Assembly (NCBI GenBank): GCA_963717255.1
Contig: CAVQVT010000005.1
Coordinates: forward strand, 124,001-188,000
Length of the DNA: 64,000 bases
Direction of reading: 5' to 3'
From: CAIYQJ01 sp963717255
GTDB lineage: Bacteria; Chloroflexota; Limnocylindria; Limnocylindrales; CSP1-4
The position numbers were made by a program, and so were the translations under genes. Under the pieces are notes generated by a model, which was not told the DNA's origin, did no database searches, and was given only the letters and a program-made list of their open reading frames with translations. Below, piece after piece: positions 8,845-18,816 of this stretch (position 1 is the first letter of the stretch; every line of letters begins with the position of its first letter).

Positions 8845-9351
8845 TCAGGTGCGGACGACGGGCCGCATCGGGTAGACGCCGGCGACGGCCGGGCAGTCGG
8901 GGTCGTGGACGAGCTCGTACCCGACCTCGCCCTGGCGGACGAGGTCGCCCAGGAGGCTCGCCTCGCGCGGCGGGAGTCCCACGTAGATCCGGGCGCCGGG
9001 CAGGTCCACCGGGGTCATCTCGTCCTCGGGGCCTTCGATGCCGAAGCGGCGACGAAGCTCGTGCATGGGGACCCACGGCCGGCTCTTGATGAACCTCCGG
9101 AGCTGCGAGGCCGTGGCACCAGAGGCGGCGAGCGGCTCTGCCGCGCGCACGTCGCCGGGCGCGCGCCCATCCCCCGGCGGGGACGCCCCCGGGGACTCCC
9201 CCGGCTCCAGGGCGACAGCGTTCGCGGGGGCCGCAGCGTCCGCTGATGCGGCCGGATCGTCGAGCGCTGGCCGGAGGGCGCCAGCAGGCGTCCCGGCATC
9301 CGGCGGAGAGGGCGCGATGAGGGTGTGCGGCTGCGCGAGGTCGTCGTCCAC
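8845..9351 (-). CDS. Conserved-looking protein of unknown function
   Basis: 168 residues with no domain I recognise. Residues 1-80 are Ala/Pro-rich and probably disordered. Residues 85-168 look folded (LRRFIKSRPWVPMHELRRRF, then GARIYVGLPPREASLLGDL and a Cys-containing HDPDCPAVAGVYPMRP end). It has no signal peptide or membrane helix. The start is a GTG at 9351 with only a weak upstream GGGACC. A TACGCT hexamer on the same strand (9438-9443) may be its -10, giving a leader of about 80 bases. Codon choice is strongly G/C at third positions in this frame, which supports coding. Confidence 0.65.
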   Translation of the reverse strand: MDDDLAQPHTLIAPSPPDAGTPAGALRPALDDPAASADAAAPANAVALEPGESPGASPPGDGRAPGDVRAAEPLAASGATASQLRRFIKSRPWVPMHELRRRFGIEGPEDEMTPVDLPGARIYVGLPPREASLLGDLVRQGEVGYELVHDPDCPAVAGVYPMRPVVRT

Positions 9352-9528
9352 GAGGTCCCAGGGTCGAGCGGCGGGCGCCGCGGATGGTCGGGGTCGGTGC
9401 GCCGGCCGGTCGTCCCGGCAGGGAGGGTGTCCGGTGAAGCGTACACCAGCGGCCCGGTCGCACCGACCGGCGGCGGGCCGACGGGCCGGGAGCGGAGGGC
9501 GACGGGCCGATCCCGACGCGCGCGCCGG

Positions 9529-9631
9529 GCATCACCCCGGGGACTGCGCGCAGGACCCGGAGACCGATCTGCCTCGAATCAGACGCTCACGCGGGCGGGC
9601 GATCGTCGCCGCGGATCGCCCGGGGTGATGC
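9529..9631. repeat. Nested inverted repeats in a 399-base gap without genes
   Basis: The gap 9352-9750 has no convincing gene. It contains a 13-base inverted repeat, GCATCACCCCGGG (9529-9541) against CCCGGGGTGATGC (9619-9631), 77 bases apart. A second hairpin, GGGCGATC/GATCGCCC (9597-9604 and 9614-9621), competes for part of the same bases. It could be a structured terminator region of the M24 peptidase transcript, an RNA, or a protein-binding site. Confidence 0.55.
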
Positions 9632-9750
9632 GCGGCGATGGATCGGGGTGGGCGCCTCCGCGGCAGGCCGACGTGACGCGCCCCGGCCGCCGGGCGACGG
9701 ATCGTCGGCGCGGGGTGCGATCGCGCCCGGCCGCCCTCCGCGTGGGTCCG

Positions 9751-10935
9751 CTACCCGTGGACGACGAGGAGGTCGCGCGTGACGGTGTCGAGGACGATCG
9801 GCCCGTCCTCCCCGCAGACCACGATGTCCTCGATCCGGGCGCCGTAGCGGCCGTCGAGGTAGATCCCCGGCTCGATGGAGAACGCCATGCCGGGCCGCAG
9901 CGGGGTCGCATTCCCGGCCACGAGGTACGGATCCTCGTGCTCCTCGAGCCCGATGCCGTGCCCGGTCCGGTGGATGAACGCGTGCCCGTACCCGGCCGCG
10001 GCGATGATCTCCCGGGCCACCGCGTCGATGTGCTCGGCGGGCACGTCCGGCCGGACCTCTCGCGTCGCGGCCGCCTGCGCCTCGCGCAGGACCCCGTAAA
10101 GGGCGAGGAACTCCGCGTCCGGGCCGTTGGCGGCGTCGCCGCCGGTGACCCAGAGCGTGCGCGTGATGTCGCTCCCGTACCCGCCGAGCGAGCCCCCGAT
10201 ATCGAGGACGATCGGCTCGCCTGCCCGGATGACCCGCTCGGACGGCTGATGGTGGGGGGAGGCCGCGTTCGGGCCGCTCGCGACGATCGCGAACGACGCC
10301 TCGTCGTGGCCTTCCGCGACCAGGCGGTCGCGCACCTCGCGACTCACGTCCACCTCGGTGCGACCGATGAGCCGGCCGCGCGCGATCTGCTCCACGACCC
10401 GATCCGCCGCGTGGGCCGCCGCCCGGAGCAGGTCCACCTCGTCGGGGTCCTTCACGATCCGCTCGTCGCGGAGGACGTCCGAGAGCAGCGAGAACCGCGC
10501 GGCGGGCAGGGCGGCCTGGAGGTGCAGGACGAACGTCGCCCACAGCCGGTCCGAGACGGCCAGGGCGGCGACGGGCCGTCCGCCGTCCGCGGCCCCACGC
10601 TCGACGAGCCCGGCGACGAGGGCGAACGGGTCGTCCGTCTCGTCCCACGGCATGACGGCGACGGTCTCGGCCTCGACGACGGCGATCGCGCGCGCCGCCA
10701 TGGCCTCGAGACGCGGAACGACGAGCGACGGTCGCCCGTGGGCGGGGACGACGAGCATCGTGAGACGTTCCAGCGGGAGCGCGCGGTACCCCGAGAGGTA
10801 CGCGAGCTCCGCGCCGACCCCGACGAGGAGAGCGTCCAGGCCGGCCTCGAGCGCGAGATGGCGCGCCCGAGAGAGCCTGTGCGCGATCCGGCCGGCCCCG
10901 ACCGAGGGTCGGCCGGCGCCGGCGGCCTGTGTCAC
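9751..10935 (-). CDS. M24 family metallopeptidase (Xaa-Pro aminopeptidase-like)
   Basis: 394 residues in the pita-bread fold. The N-terminal creatinase-like domain (about 15-150) begins LSRARHLALEAGLDALLVG. The catalytic domain carries all five metal ligands: two Asp in VLDIGGSLGGYGSDITRT, His in HRTGHGIGLEEHE, and Glu in AFSIEPGIY and RIEDIVV. It should remove N-terminal residues before proline or act on X-Pro dipeptides in the cytoplasm. It starts with GTG 46 bases after korB, so it is probably the last gene of a korA-korB-pepQ-like transcript. A proline-releasing peptidase fits the proline enzymes found further along, but that link is inference. Confidence 0.88.
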   Translation of the reverse strand: MTQAAGAGRPSVGAGRIAHRLSRARHLALEAGLDALLVGVGAELAYLSGYRALPLERLTMLVVPAHGRPSLVVPRLEAMAARAIAVVEAETVAVMPWDETDDPFALVAGLVERGAADGGRPVAALAVSDRLWATFVLHLQAALPAARFSLLSDVLRDERIVKDPDEVDLLRAAAHAADRVVEQIARGRLIGRTEVDVSREVRDRLVAEGHDEASFAIVASGPNAASPHHQPSERVIRAGEPIVLDIGGSLGGYGSDITRTLWVTGGDAANGPDAEFLALYGVLREAQAAATREVRPDVPAEHIDAVAREIIAAAGYGHAFIHRTGHGIGLEEHEDPYLVAGNATPLRPGMAFSIEPGIYLDGRYGARIEDIVVCGEDGPIVLDTVTRDLLVVHG

Positions 10936-10981
10936 GGACGCGGGGGGCGGGCGGGGCAGCGCCGGGCGCGCGCCGGAGTGC

Positions 10982-12028
<1,047 letters not shown>

Positions 12029-12038
12029 CGCTCCGGCC

Positions 12039-13901
12039 TCACAGGTCGCCGAGCAGCTGCTCGGCCTTCATCTGGATCTCGCTGATCTGGAACGGCTTGC
12101 CGCGCACGAGGTTGAACCCGATCGCGTCGACGAGATAGGTCCCCCGGATGAGGAACAGGAGCTGACCCATGTTCACCTCGGGGACGAGCACCTTCCGGTA
12201 GGCGCGAACGACATCCCCCGTGTTCGTCGGGAACGGGTTGAGGTGGCGGAGGTGGGCGTGGGCGATCGACTTCCCGCGGCCCTGGAGGCGCTCGACGGCG
12301 CTGCGGATCGCGCCGAAGGACGAGCCCCAGCCGAGGATGAGCAGATCACCCTCCGGCGGCCCGAAGACCTCGAGGGGCGGGATGTCGTTCGCGATGCGGG
12401 CGACCTTCTCGGCGCGGATGACCGACATCCGGTGGTGGTTGTCCGGGTCGTAGCTCACCGTCCCGAGGACGTCGAGCTTCTCGAGACCGCCGATGCGGTG
12501 CTCCAGGCCCGGCGTGCCCGGGACCACCCACGGGCGCGCGAGGGTCTCGGGATCGCGGACGTACGGATACCAGCCCTCGGCCTCCGCGTGGTTCGGGACG
12601 CGGAGGTCCGGCAGCTCGGACATCTCCGGGATCCGCCACGGCTCCGAGCCGGTCCCGAGGAACGCGTCCGAGAGGTAGATGACGGGCGTCATGTGGCGGA
12701 TCGCGAGGCGCCACGCCTCGATGGCGTAGGCGAAGCACTCGCCGGGGCTCGCCGGGGCGACGACCGGTACGGGCGCGTCGCCGTTCCGGCCGAAGACCGC
12801 CTGGAAGAGGTCGGACTGCTCCGTCTTCGTGGGCATCCCGGTCGACGGCCCCGCGCGCTGGACGTTCACGATCACCAGCGGGAGCTCCGTGATGACCGCG
12901 AGGCCGACCATCTCCGACTTGAGCGCCATCCCCGGGCCGGAGGTGCCGGTGAGGCCGAGGCCGCCGCCGTAGCTGGCGCCGATCGCGGCCCCGATCGCGG
13001 CGATCTCGTCCTCGGCCTGGAAGGTCTTCACGCCGAAGTTCTTGTACTCGGCGAGCTGCTGGAGGATCTCGCTCGCCGGGGTGATCGGATAGCTGCTGTA
13101 GAAGAGGTTCCGCTCCGCGAGCTGCGACGCGGTGAGGAAGCCGAGCGCCGTCGCCTCGTTGCCGGTGATGTTCCGGTACGTGCCGGTTGCGAGCTTCGCC
13201 GGGGCGACCCGGTAGTGGGTGTGGAAGATCTCGGTCGTCTCGCCGAACGCATAGCCCGCCATGAGGGCGCGCTTGTTCGCCTCGATGAAGACCGGGCGCT
13301 TGGCGTACTTCTCCTCGAGCCAGGCGAGGGTGGGCTCCATGCTCCGCTCGAAGAGCCAGAACATCACCCCGAGCGCGAAGAAGTTCTTCGTGAGATCGAC
13401 CTGCTTGGGCGTCATCTCCAGGCCCTCGAGCGCCCGCGCGTTGAGGGTCGTGACGGGGATCTCGTGGACGTTGTACGCCTTGAGCGAGCCGTCCGTCAGC
13501 GGGCTGTTCGCGTAGCCCGCCTTCGCGAGGTTGTTCGGCGTGAACGCGTCCGAGTTCACGATGACGGCGCCGCCGGGAACGAGGTCGCCGATGTTCCGCT
13601 TGAGGGCGGCGGGGTTCATCGCGACGAGCACGTCCGGCGCGTCGCCCGGCGTGTAGATCGGGCTGGAGCTGAAGCTGATCTGGAAGCCCGAGACGCCGGG
13701 CAGCGAACCCGCCGGGGCACGGATCTCGGCCGGGTAGTCCGGGAGGGTGCTGAGGTCGTTGCCGAAGACGGCCGTGCTCTGGGAGAACTGGTTCCCGGTC
13801 ACCTGCATGCCGTCGCCGGAATCGCCGGCGAACCTGACGGTGACCCGGTCCAGCTCCTGGATCTCGACTTCGTGCTCGGTGGTCGGCTCTGTGGTGGACA
13901 C
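12039..13901 (-). CDS. korA: 2-oxoacid:ferredoxin oxidoreductase, fused gamma-alpha subunit
   Basis: About 620 residues joining the gamma domain (residues 15-190: VRFAGDSGDGMQVTGNQFS, NPAALKRNIGDLVPGGAVIV) to the alpha domain (from about 215: GNEATALGFLTASQLAERN, YPITPASEILQQLAEY, TGTSGPGMALKSE). This is the usual KorA arrangement. I prefer the GTG at 13901 (GGAG five bases upstream); an in-frame ATG at 13925 would add eight residues. A TACTCT -10 lies about 90 bases upstream. Cytoplasmic; partner of KorB, with the 7Fe ferredoxin at 23231 as a candidate acceptor. Confidence 0.92.
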   Translation of the reverse strand: MSTTEPTTEHEVEIQELDRVTVRFAGDSGDGMQVTGNQFSQSTAVFGNDLSTLPDYPAEIRAPAGSLPGVSGFQISFSSSPIYTPGDAPDVLVAMNPAALKRNIGDLVPGGAVIVNSDAFTPNNLAKAGYANSPLTDGSLKAYNVHEIPVTTLNARALEGLEMTPKQVDLTKNFFALGVMFWLFERSMEPTLAWLEEKYAKRPVFIEANKRALMAGYAFGETTEIFHTHYRVAPAKLATGTYRNITGNEATALGFLTASQLAERNLFYSSYPITPASEILQQLAEYKNFGVKTFQAEDEIAAIGAAIGASYGGGLGLTGTSGPGMALKSEMVGLAVITELPLVIVNVQRAGPSTGMPTKTEQSDLFQAVFGRNGDAPVPVVAPASPGECFAYAIEAWRLAIRHMTPVIYLSDAFLGTGSEPWRIPEMSELPDLRVPNHAEAEGWYPYVRDPETLARPWVVPGTPGLEHRIGGLEKLDVLGTVSYDPDNHHRMSVIRAEKVARIANDIPPLEVFGPPEGDLLILGWGSSFGAIRSAVERLQGRGKSIAHAHLRHLNPFPTNTGDVVRAYRKVLVPEVNMGQLLFLIRGTYLVDAIGFNLVRGKPFQISEIQMKAEQLLGDL

Positions 13902-13989
13902 CTGCGCTCCGGTTCCTCCTGGCATCCGCCGGACGGCGGGTGTAGCCGGGCGCGACGCGGGATCGGGAACGCCGCGGGCCGACCCCGAC

Positions 13990-13995
13990 AGAGTA
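13990..13995 (-). promoter_or_regulatory. Putative -10 element TACTCT of the kor operon
   Basis: TACTCT on the minus strand about 65-90 bases before the korA start, in the divergent region with the EamA gene. No good -35 is seen. Confidence 0.4.
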
Positions 13996-14084
13996 CCCCG
14001 AACGGCCTGCGCAGGGGCGATGGCGACCCGGCGACGCGCCGGTATCCGCGGCAGGACGCCCGTACCCGCGCCCGCCCGCCTTGC

Positions 14085-14090
14085 TAGGCT
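14085..14090 (+). promoter_or_regulatory. Leaderless-type -10 element TAGGCT before the EamA gene
   Basis: TAGGCT ends 8 bases before the ATG at 14099. Transcription would start at or next to the start codon, and no Shine-Dalgarno separates the two. Confidence 0.5.
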
Positions 14091-14098
14091 CGGGAGCG

Positions 14099-15070
14099 AT
14101 GGATCGCCGCCGCCTCGAGGGGATCGTGCTCGTGGCGGTCTCCGCATGCGCGTTCGGGTCCGGCGGCCTGTTCGCCACCCCGGTCTACGCCGCCGGCGTG
14201 GACTGGATGACCCTGCTGGCCTGGCGGTTCGTCTTCGGCGCCGCCGTCCTGTGGGCGTGGGTGCTGCTCTCGGCGGGCCGGCGGGGGCTCCTGCTGACGG
14301 TGACGCGACGAGAGGTGCTGGTGACGCTGGGGCTCGGCGTCCTGTACGTGGGCAACTCCGGCACGTACTTCTGGGCGCTCGAGACCGTCCCGGTGAGCCT
14401 GGCGGCACTCATCATCTACATCTACCCGGCGGTGGTCGCCGTCCTCTCGATCCGCTGGGCGCGTCGGCTACCCGGCAGACGACCCTGGGTCGCCCTCGCG
14501 GTCGCGCTCACGGGGGTCGTCCTCGCGATCGGCGGGATCCCGACCACGGAGGTCCCTCCGCTCCTCGGGCTCGTCCTCATCGTCGCCTCGCCCCTGATCT
14601 ACTCCGTGTGGATCGTCCTTGCCGCACGGTTCTCCGGGGAGCACCGCCGGACGGCGACGGCGGCGGGTGCGGGCGCCGACGACGCGTCCGTCGTCGCGAT
14701 GCCGGTCATGCTCCTCGCCACGCTGGCCATCTACTGGGCCGCCGCGCTCGGCACGGGCAGGCCCGTGCTCCCGGCGCAGATCCCCGCCGAGGCGTGGCCC
14801 GGGCTGCTCGGCGTCGGCGTCGTGTCAACAGCCGTCGCCGTCCAGACGTTCTACGCTGGTGCCCGCAGGATCGGCGCCGCGCAGGCGTCGCTGGTCAGCA
14901 CGATCGAGCCGGTGTGGACGATCAGCCTCGCCGCGCTGCTGCTGGGCCAGTCGCTGACCCCGATGCAGCTGGTGGGTGCGGTCCTCGTCATCATCGGCGT
15001 CGTCATCGCGCAGACCGCGCCGCCGGGCGAGGGCCCGGAGCCGCTCGCGGTCCGGCTCGCCGACGAGTGA
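14099..15070 (+). CDS. EamA/DMT superfamily transporter
   Basis: 323 residues from the ATG at 14099, with about ten hydrophobic helices in two EamA repeats (first VLVAVSACAFGSGGLFATPVY, second after a charged loop around residue 190, LLATLAIYWAAALG). The family exports or takes up small metabolites across the inner membrane; the substrate is unknown. The start is set by a TAGGCT -10 just upstream. Ten bases separate its stop from the hydrolase start, so they are probably co-transcribed. Confidence 0.88.
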   Translation: MDRRRLEGIVLVAVSACAFGSGGLFATPVYAAGVDWMTLLAWRFVFGAAVLWAWVLLSAGRRGLLLTVTRREVLVTLGLGVLYVGNSGTYFWALETVPVSLAALIIYIYPAVVAVLSIRWARRLPGRRPWVALAVALTGVVLAIGGIPTTEVPPLLGLVLIVASPLIYSVWIVLAARFSGEHRRTATAAGAGADDASVVAMPVMLLATLAIYWAAALGTGRPVLPAQIPAEAWPGLLGVGVVSTAVAVQTFYAGARRIGAAQASLVSTIEPVWTISLAALLLGQSLTPMQLVGAVLVIIGVVIAQTAPPGEGPEPLAVRLADE

Positions 15071-15080
15071 AAGGGAGACG

Positions 15081-15915
15081 ATGACCGCCACGTCCACGAC
15101 CGAGACCCTGGCCGCCCGTGACGGCACCCGCCTCCTCGTCCGACGCTGGGACGCGACGGGGACGCCGTGGGCCACAGCCCTCGTCGTCCACGGCCTCGGC
15201 GAGCACTCCGCCCGCTGGGAGAAGGTGGGCGCACGGATGACGGCCGCCGGGATCGCGGCCTCGTCCTTCGACCACCGCGGGCACGGGCTCTCCGAGGGCC
15301 GCCGGGCGTACGCCGAACGATGGGAGCAGCTCCTCGACGACGTCGAGGACCGCCTGGCCGCGAGCCGCGTCGCCGGTCTCCCCGCCATCATCTGGGGGCA
15401 GTCGATGGGCGGGCTCGTCTGCGCCGACTACCTGCTCTCGGGCCGTCCCGCACCCGACCTCGCCGTCCTGTCTGCGCCCGCGCTCGGCGACACCCTGAAC
15501 CCGCTCCTGCGCGCGCTCGCCCCCGCCCTCGGACGCGTCGCGGGGACCGTCGAGCTGGCGAACCCGTTCACCGCCGGACCAGCTCTCCCGCGACCCGAAG
15601 GTCGGCGAAGCGTACGCCGCGGACCCGCTGACACTGTCGAGGACGACGCTGCGCCTCGCCGCCGGCGTGGTCACCGCGGCCGACCGCGTGAACGCGAAGG
15701 TGGCGGCGGGCGCGCCGCTCCCCTGCCCGACGCTGGTGATCCACGGGGAGGACGACACGATCATCCCGACCGCATCGACGGCGAGCCTCGGCGCGGCGCC
15801 CGGCGCGGAACGGCGCACCTACCCCGGCGTCCGGCACGAGCCGCACAACGACCCGGACGGCGCGGCGATCGTGGACGCCGCGATCGCGTGGCTCCGGGCG
15901 AAGGCCGGCGCATGA
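15081..15915 (+). CDS. Alpha/beta hydrolase (monoacylglycerol lipase-like), frameshifted
   Basis: Lysophospholipase/monoglyceride-lipase type hydrolase of about 277 residues. The N-terminal part (LVVHGLGEHSARWEKVGARM, FDHRGHGLSEG, nucleophile in GQSMGGL) is in one frame. From DQLSRDPKVGEAYAADPLTL onward, including the acid in HGEDDTIIP and the His in VRHEPHN, it is in the next frame. One surplus G at about 15576-15577 explains the switch, and the length is one base over a multiple of three. All three catalytic residues survive across the break, so the living gene is probably intact. It ends in an ATGA overlap with the GNAT gene. Confidence 0.8.
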
Positions 15916-16568
15916 CCCACCCACTCTGGCCGCTCTACGACCTGCGTGTTCGTACCGCGCGACTGGAGCTGCACCTCCCGTCCGAAGGCGAGATCGCCGC
16001 CCTCGCCGCGGTCGCCCGCGCCGGGATCCACGGCGAGGACGAGATGCCGTTCGCCGTCCCGTGGAGCACGCTCCCGAGCCCGGACTTCGAGTGGGGGTTC
16101 GTCCGCCACCACTGGCGCGCACGCGGCTCGTGGGAGCCGAGCGACTGGGTGCTCGAGCTGGGCGTCTTCGTGGATGGAGAGCCGGTCGGGATGCAGGCGC
16201 TGTTCGCCAGGAGCTTCTCGCGCCTGCGGACGGTCAGGAGCGGCTCGTGGCTTGGTCGGGACTCGCAGGGCCTCGGGATCGGCCGGGAGATGCGCATCGC
16301 GATGCTCACGCTCGCGTTCGACGGCCTGGGCGCCGACGTCGCGGAGACGGAGGCGTTCGCGGACAACGCGGCTTCGATCGGGGTCTCGCGGTCCGTCGGC
16401 TACGACGACAACGGCATCGGCCGCCTGGCGCCGGAGGGCGAGCCGCGGGACATGATCCGGTTCCGCATGACCCGCCAGCGCTGGCAGGAGGTCCGCGCCG
16501 AGCGCGCGTTCCCCGAGGTCGTGATCGACGGCCTGGACGGGTGCCTGCCACTCCTCGGGGTCGGCTGA
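15912..16568 (+). CDS. GNAT family N-acetyltransferase
   Basis: 218-residue RimJ/RimL-like acetyltransferase. It has the GNAT beta-strand VLELGVFVDGEPVGMQAL and an acetyl-CoA loop SWLGRDSQGLGIGREMRIAM (a Q/R-x-x-G-x-G pattern). The later AETEAFADNAASIGVSRSVGY is the usual N-terminal-helix contact region. The target amine is unknown. It starts by ATGA overlap with the hydrolase. Because of the upstream frameshift the same frame runs open into the hydrolase, giving a false 530-residue fusion. Confidence 0.88.
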   Translation: MTHPLWPLYDLRVRTARLELHLPSEGEIAALAAVARAGIHGEDEMPFAVPWSTLPSPDFEWGFVRHHWRARGSWEPSDWVLELGVFVDGEPVGMQALFARSFSRLRTVRSGSWLGRDSQGLGIGREMRIAMLTLAFDGLGADVAETEAFADNAASIGVSRSVGYDDNGIGRLAPEGEPRDMIRFRMTRQRWQEVRAERAFPEVVIDGLDGCLPLLGVG

Positions 16569-16580
16569 GGCCCTCGCGGC

Positions 16581-17105
16581 GTGTTCATCCTGTACGGGGT
16601 CGTCGCGGGACTCGTCGTCGGCCTGCTCGCGGGCGGGCGGGTCGACCGCCTCGCGGACCTCCGCATCCGGTGGGCATGGCTGGCGATCGCCGGGCTCGCC
16701 GCACAGATCGTCTTGTTCATCCCGACCGTCGGCGACGCCCTCGGAGGGGTCGCTCCCCTCGTCTACGCCGGCTCGTCGGCCGCGATCCTCGCGGTGATCC
16801 TCGCGAACCTGCGAGTGCCGGGGCTCCAGCTCGTGGCGGCGGGGGCCGCGTGCAACCTCGTGGCGATCGTCGCGAACGGCGGGTACATGCCGGTGAGCGG
16901 AGGGGCGCTCGCCTCTCTCGGCTGGGTGGAGCCGCCGGGGTACTCGAACAGCGCCGCGGTCGCCGACCCCGCCCTGGCGCCGCTCACCGACATCTTCGCG
17001 ATGCCGTCGTGGCTCCCGTTCGCGAACGTCTTCAGCGTCGGCGACGTGCTCATCGCGGTCGGGATCGCGGCGACGATCGCCCTCGCGATGCGCCGGCGCG
17101 CCTGA
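16581..17105 (+). CDS. DUF5317 family membrane protein
   Basis: 174 residues with about five hydrophobic helices from residue 1. The family's conserved stretch is present: NGGYMPVSGGALASLGW, then DIFAMPSWLPFANVFSVGDVLIAVG. Function is unknown. GTG start 12 bases after the GNAT stop; last gene of this run. Confidence 0.75.
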   Translation: MFILYGVVAGLVVGLLAGGRVDRLADLRIRWAWLAIAGLAAQIVLFIPTVGDALGGVAPLVYAGSSAAILAVILANLRVPGLQLVAAGAACNLVAIVANGGYMPVSGGALASLGWVEPPGYSNSAAVADPALAPLTDIFAMPSWLPFANVFSVGDVLIAVGIAATIALAMRRRA

Positions 17106-17161
17106 CCGGATCGTCGGCGGGGACAGCGCCGGCCGACATGTCCGGCGCAAGGAGATGCGCG

Positions 17162-17167
17162 TAGGAT
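17162..17167 (+). promoter_or_regulatory. Leaderless-type -10 element TAGGAT
   Basis: TAGGAT, seven bases before the ATG at 17175; no Shine-Dalgarno is present. Confidence 0.55.
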
Positions 17168-17174
17168 CGACCGC

Positions 17175-17798
17175 ATGATCGACTTCGAGGGCTTCGCGGG
17201 CGACTGTCGCATCCATGCGCGCCTCGACATCGGGACGGAGCGGCTGACGGACGTCCTGAACTCGGCCTCCGAGCTCACGATCGTCGACGCGCGCCTCGAG
17301 AGCCTCGCCGACGGCCATGGCGTGGAGCTCCCCGAGCTCACGCTGGCGCAGGACGAGCTCTGCGCGGTCGTCGCGGCCGGGCCGCGGGGCGATGCCGCCC
17401 GCCGCCTCAAGACGCGCGCCACACGGGTGGTCATCGAGCTGGACCTCTATCGAATCGAAGGAGACGTCCACGGGACGCCCGCCTCGGATCCGATCGGCCT
17501 CGCCCTCCGGCGCGCTGCGTGGATCCCGCTCACCGACGTGACGATCGGCTACACGTTCGCGGGTGAGGTCGTTCGCGAGGGGATCGAGACGCTCCTCGTG
17601 AACCGGGTGAGGGCCGCGTCGATCCGGTCGGTGACGGACGAGATGCCGCTGCTGCCGGGCGAGACGCCGCGGCCGCGATCTCCGGTCACGGCGCGGGCGC
17701 TCGACCTCACGGGCACCTTCCGGGCAGAGGCAGGCGGGGACGACGGGGTCGTCGGACCCGACGAGAGCGAGCCGGGCGCGTCGGGACCGGTCGTCTAG
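17175..17798 (+). CDS. Protein of unknown function
   Basis: 207 residues, soluble, no signal peptide and no domain I know. It begins MIDFEGFAGDCRIHARLDI and has mixed alpha/beta character to about residue 160, including VVIELDLYRIEGDVHG. The tail is acidic and probably disordered. A clean -10 (TAGGAT) sits seven bases upstream, so it is transcribed on its own as a leaderless message. Its stop lies 29 bases from the opposing proline dehydrogenase. Confidence 0.7.
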   Translation: MIDFEGFAGDCRIHARLDIGTERLTDVLNSASELTIVDARLESLADGHGVELPELTLAQDELCAVVAAGPRGDAARRLKTRATRVVIELDLYRIEGDVHGTPASDPIGLALRRAAWIPLTDVTIGYTFAGEVVREGIETLLVNRVRAASIRSVTDEMPLLPGETPRPRSPVTARALDLTGTFRAEAGGDDGVVGPDESEPGASGPVV

Positions 17799-17827
17799 GA
17801 GCCACGGGTCGCCCGGTGGGTCCGGCG

Positions 17828-18799
17828 TCAGGCTCGACCGTCCCGCCCGAATCCCTCCCTGGTCATCGCCCGGAGCATGAAGAGGACGTTCGCCGGCCGC
17901 TCCGCGAGGCGCCGCATGTAGTACGGGTACCACTCGGTGCCGTAGGGAACGTACAGGCGGACGCGGTACCCGGCGCGGAGGAGCCGGTCCTGCAGGTCGC
18001 GCCGGACGCCGAACAGCATCTGGAACTCGAAGCGGTCGCGGTCGATCCGGTGCTCCCGCGCGAACGTGACGGCGTGGTTGATCATCGCCGCGTCGTGGGT
18101 CGCGAACGCCGGGTGGTCGCCGTGGAGGAGGAGCTTCTCGGCGAGACGCGTGTACGCGCGGTCGACGTCCTCCTTGTCGGGGTACGCGACGGACGCCGGC
18201 TCGTTGTACGCGCCCTTGCACAGCCGCACGCGGCCCCGATCGGCGTTGATCGCGTCGACGTCCGTCTCGCTCCGCCGGAGCGCCGACTGGATGACGACCC
18301 CGGTCGCGGGATGGATCGGGCGGACCTCGCGCCAGAGCGCGAGCGTCGCGTCCGTCCTCGCGTGGTCCTCCATGTCGATGCGGACGAACGCGTCAAGCTC
18401 CTCTGCCTTCCGGAGGATGCTGCCCACGTTGTCGCGGGCGACGTCGTGGCCGATGTCGAGCCCCATCTGCGTGAGCTTCAGGCTCACGTTCCGCTCGAGG
18501 CCGCGCGCGGCGAGCGCGTCGAGCGTCTCGACGTATCGGCCCGCTGCTGCTTCCGCGGCCTCCACGGACGAGACGGACTCCCCGAGAACGTCCACGGTCG
18601 TGTCGAAGCCGTCCGCTCGGATCCGCTCGAGAGCATCGATGGCCTCCGGCAGCGACTGGCCGGCCACGAAGCGCCCGACCATCGGGCGGGTCAGCGGGAT
18701 GCGGACCGCCGCCCGCCCCAGCACGCGCTGGTGGGAGAGCGTCAGGAGCATCGCGCGCAACGCGCGGTCGGGGATCTCGCGAGTGGACGTCGGGGGCAT
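17828..18799 (-). CDS. Proline dehydrogenase
   Basis: 323-residue monofunctional PRODH, an FAD beta/alpha-barrel that oxidises proline to pyrroline-5-carboxylate and feeds electrons to quinone. Family residues are visible: VSLKLTQMGLDIG, VRIDMEDHARTD, RLCKGAYNEPASVAYPDK, and the substrate-binding double arginine in YYMRRLAERPANVLFML. The ATG at 18799 follows GGAGGCGCCC. The frame stays open upstream into the membrane protein gene, but that stretch belongs to the other gene. No P5C dehydrogenase is next to it; the reverse enzyme ProC lies 3.3 kb away on the same strand. Confidence 0.92.
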   Translation of the reverse strand: MPPTSTREIPDRALRAMLLTLSHQRVLGRAAVRIPLTRPMVGRFVAGQSLPEAIDALERIRADGFDTTVDVLGESVSSVEAAEAAAGRYVETLDALAARGLERNVSLKLTQMGLDIGHDVARDNVGSILRKAEELDAFVRIDMEDHARTDATLALWREVRPIHPATGVVIQSALRRSETDVDAINADRGRVRLCKGAYNEPASVAYPDKEDVDRAYTRLAEKLLLHGDHPAFATHDAAMINHAVTFAREHRIDRDRFEFQMLFGVRRDLQDRLLRAGYRVRLYVPYGTEWYPYYMRRLAERPANVLFMLRAMTREGFGRDGRA

Positions 18800-18816
18800 G
18801 GGCGCCTCCTGGCGCG

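Noticed and set aside
14976..16568. Apparent hydrolase-acetyltransferase fusion of 530 codons
   Set aside because: The hydrolase changes frame at about 15577, and the GNAT protein has its own ATGA-coupled start at 15912.
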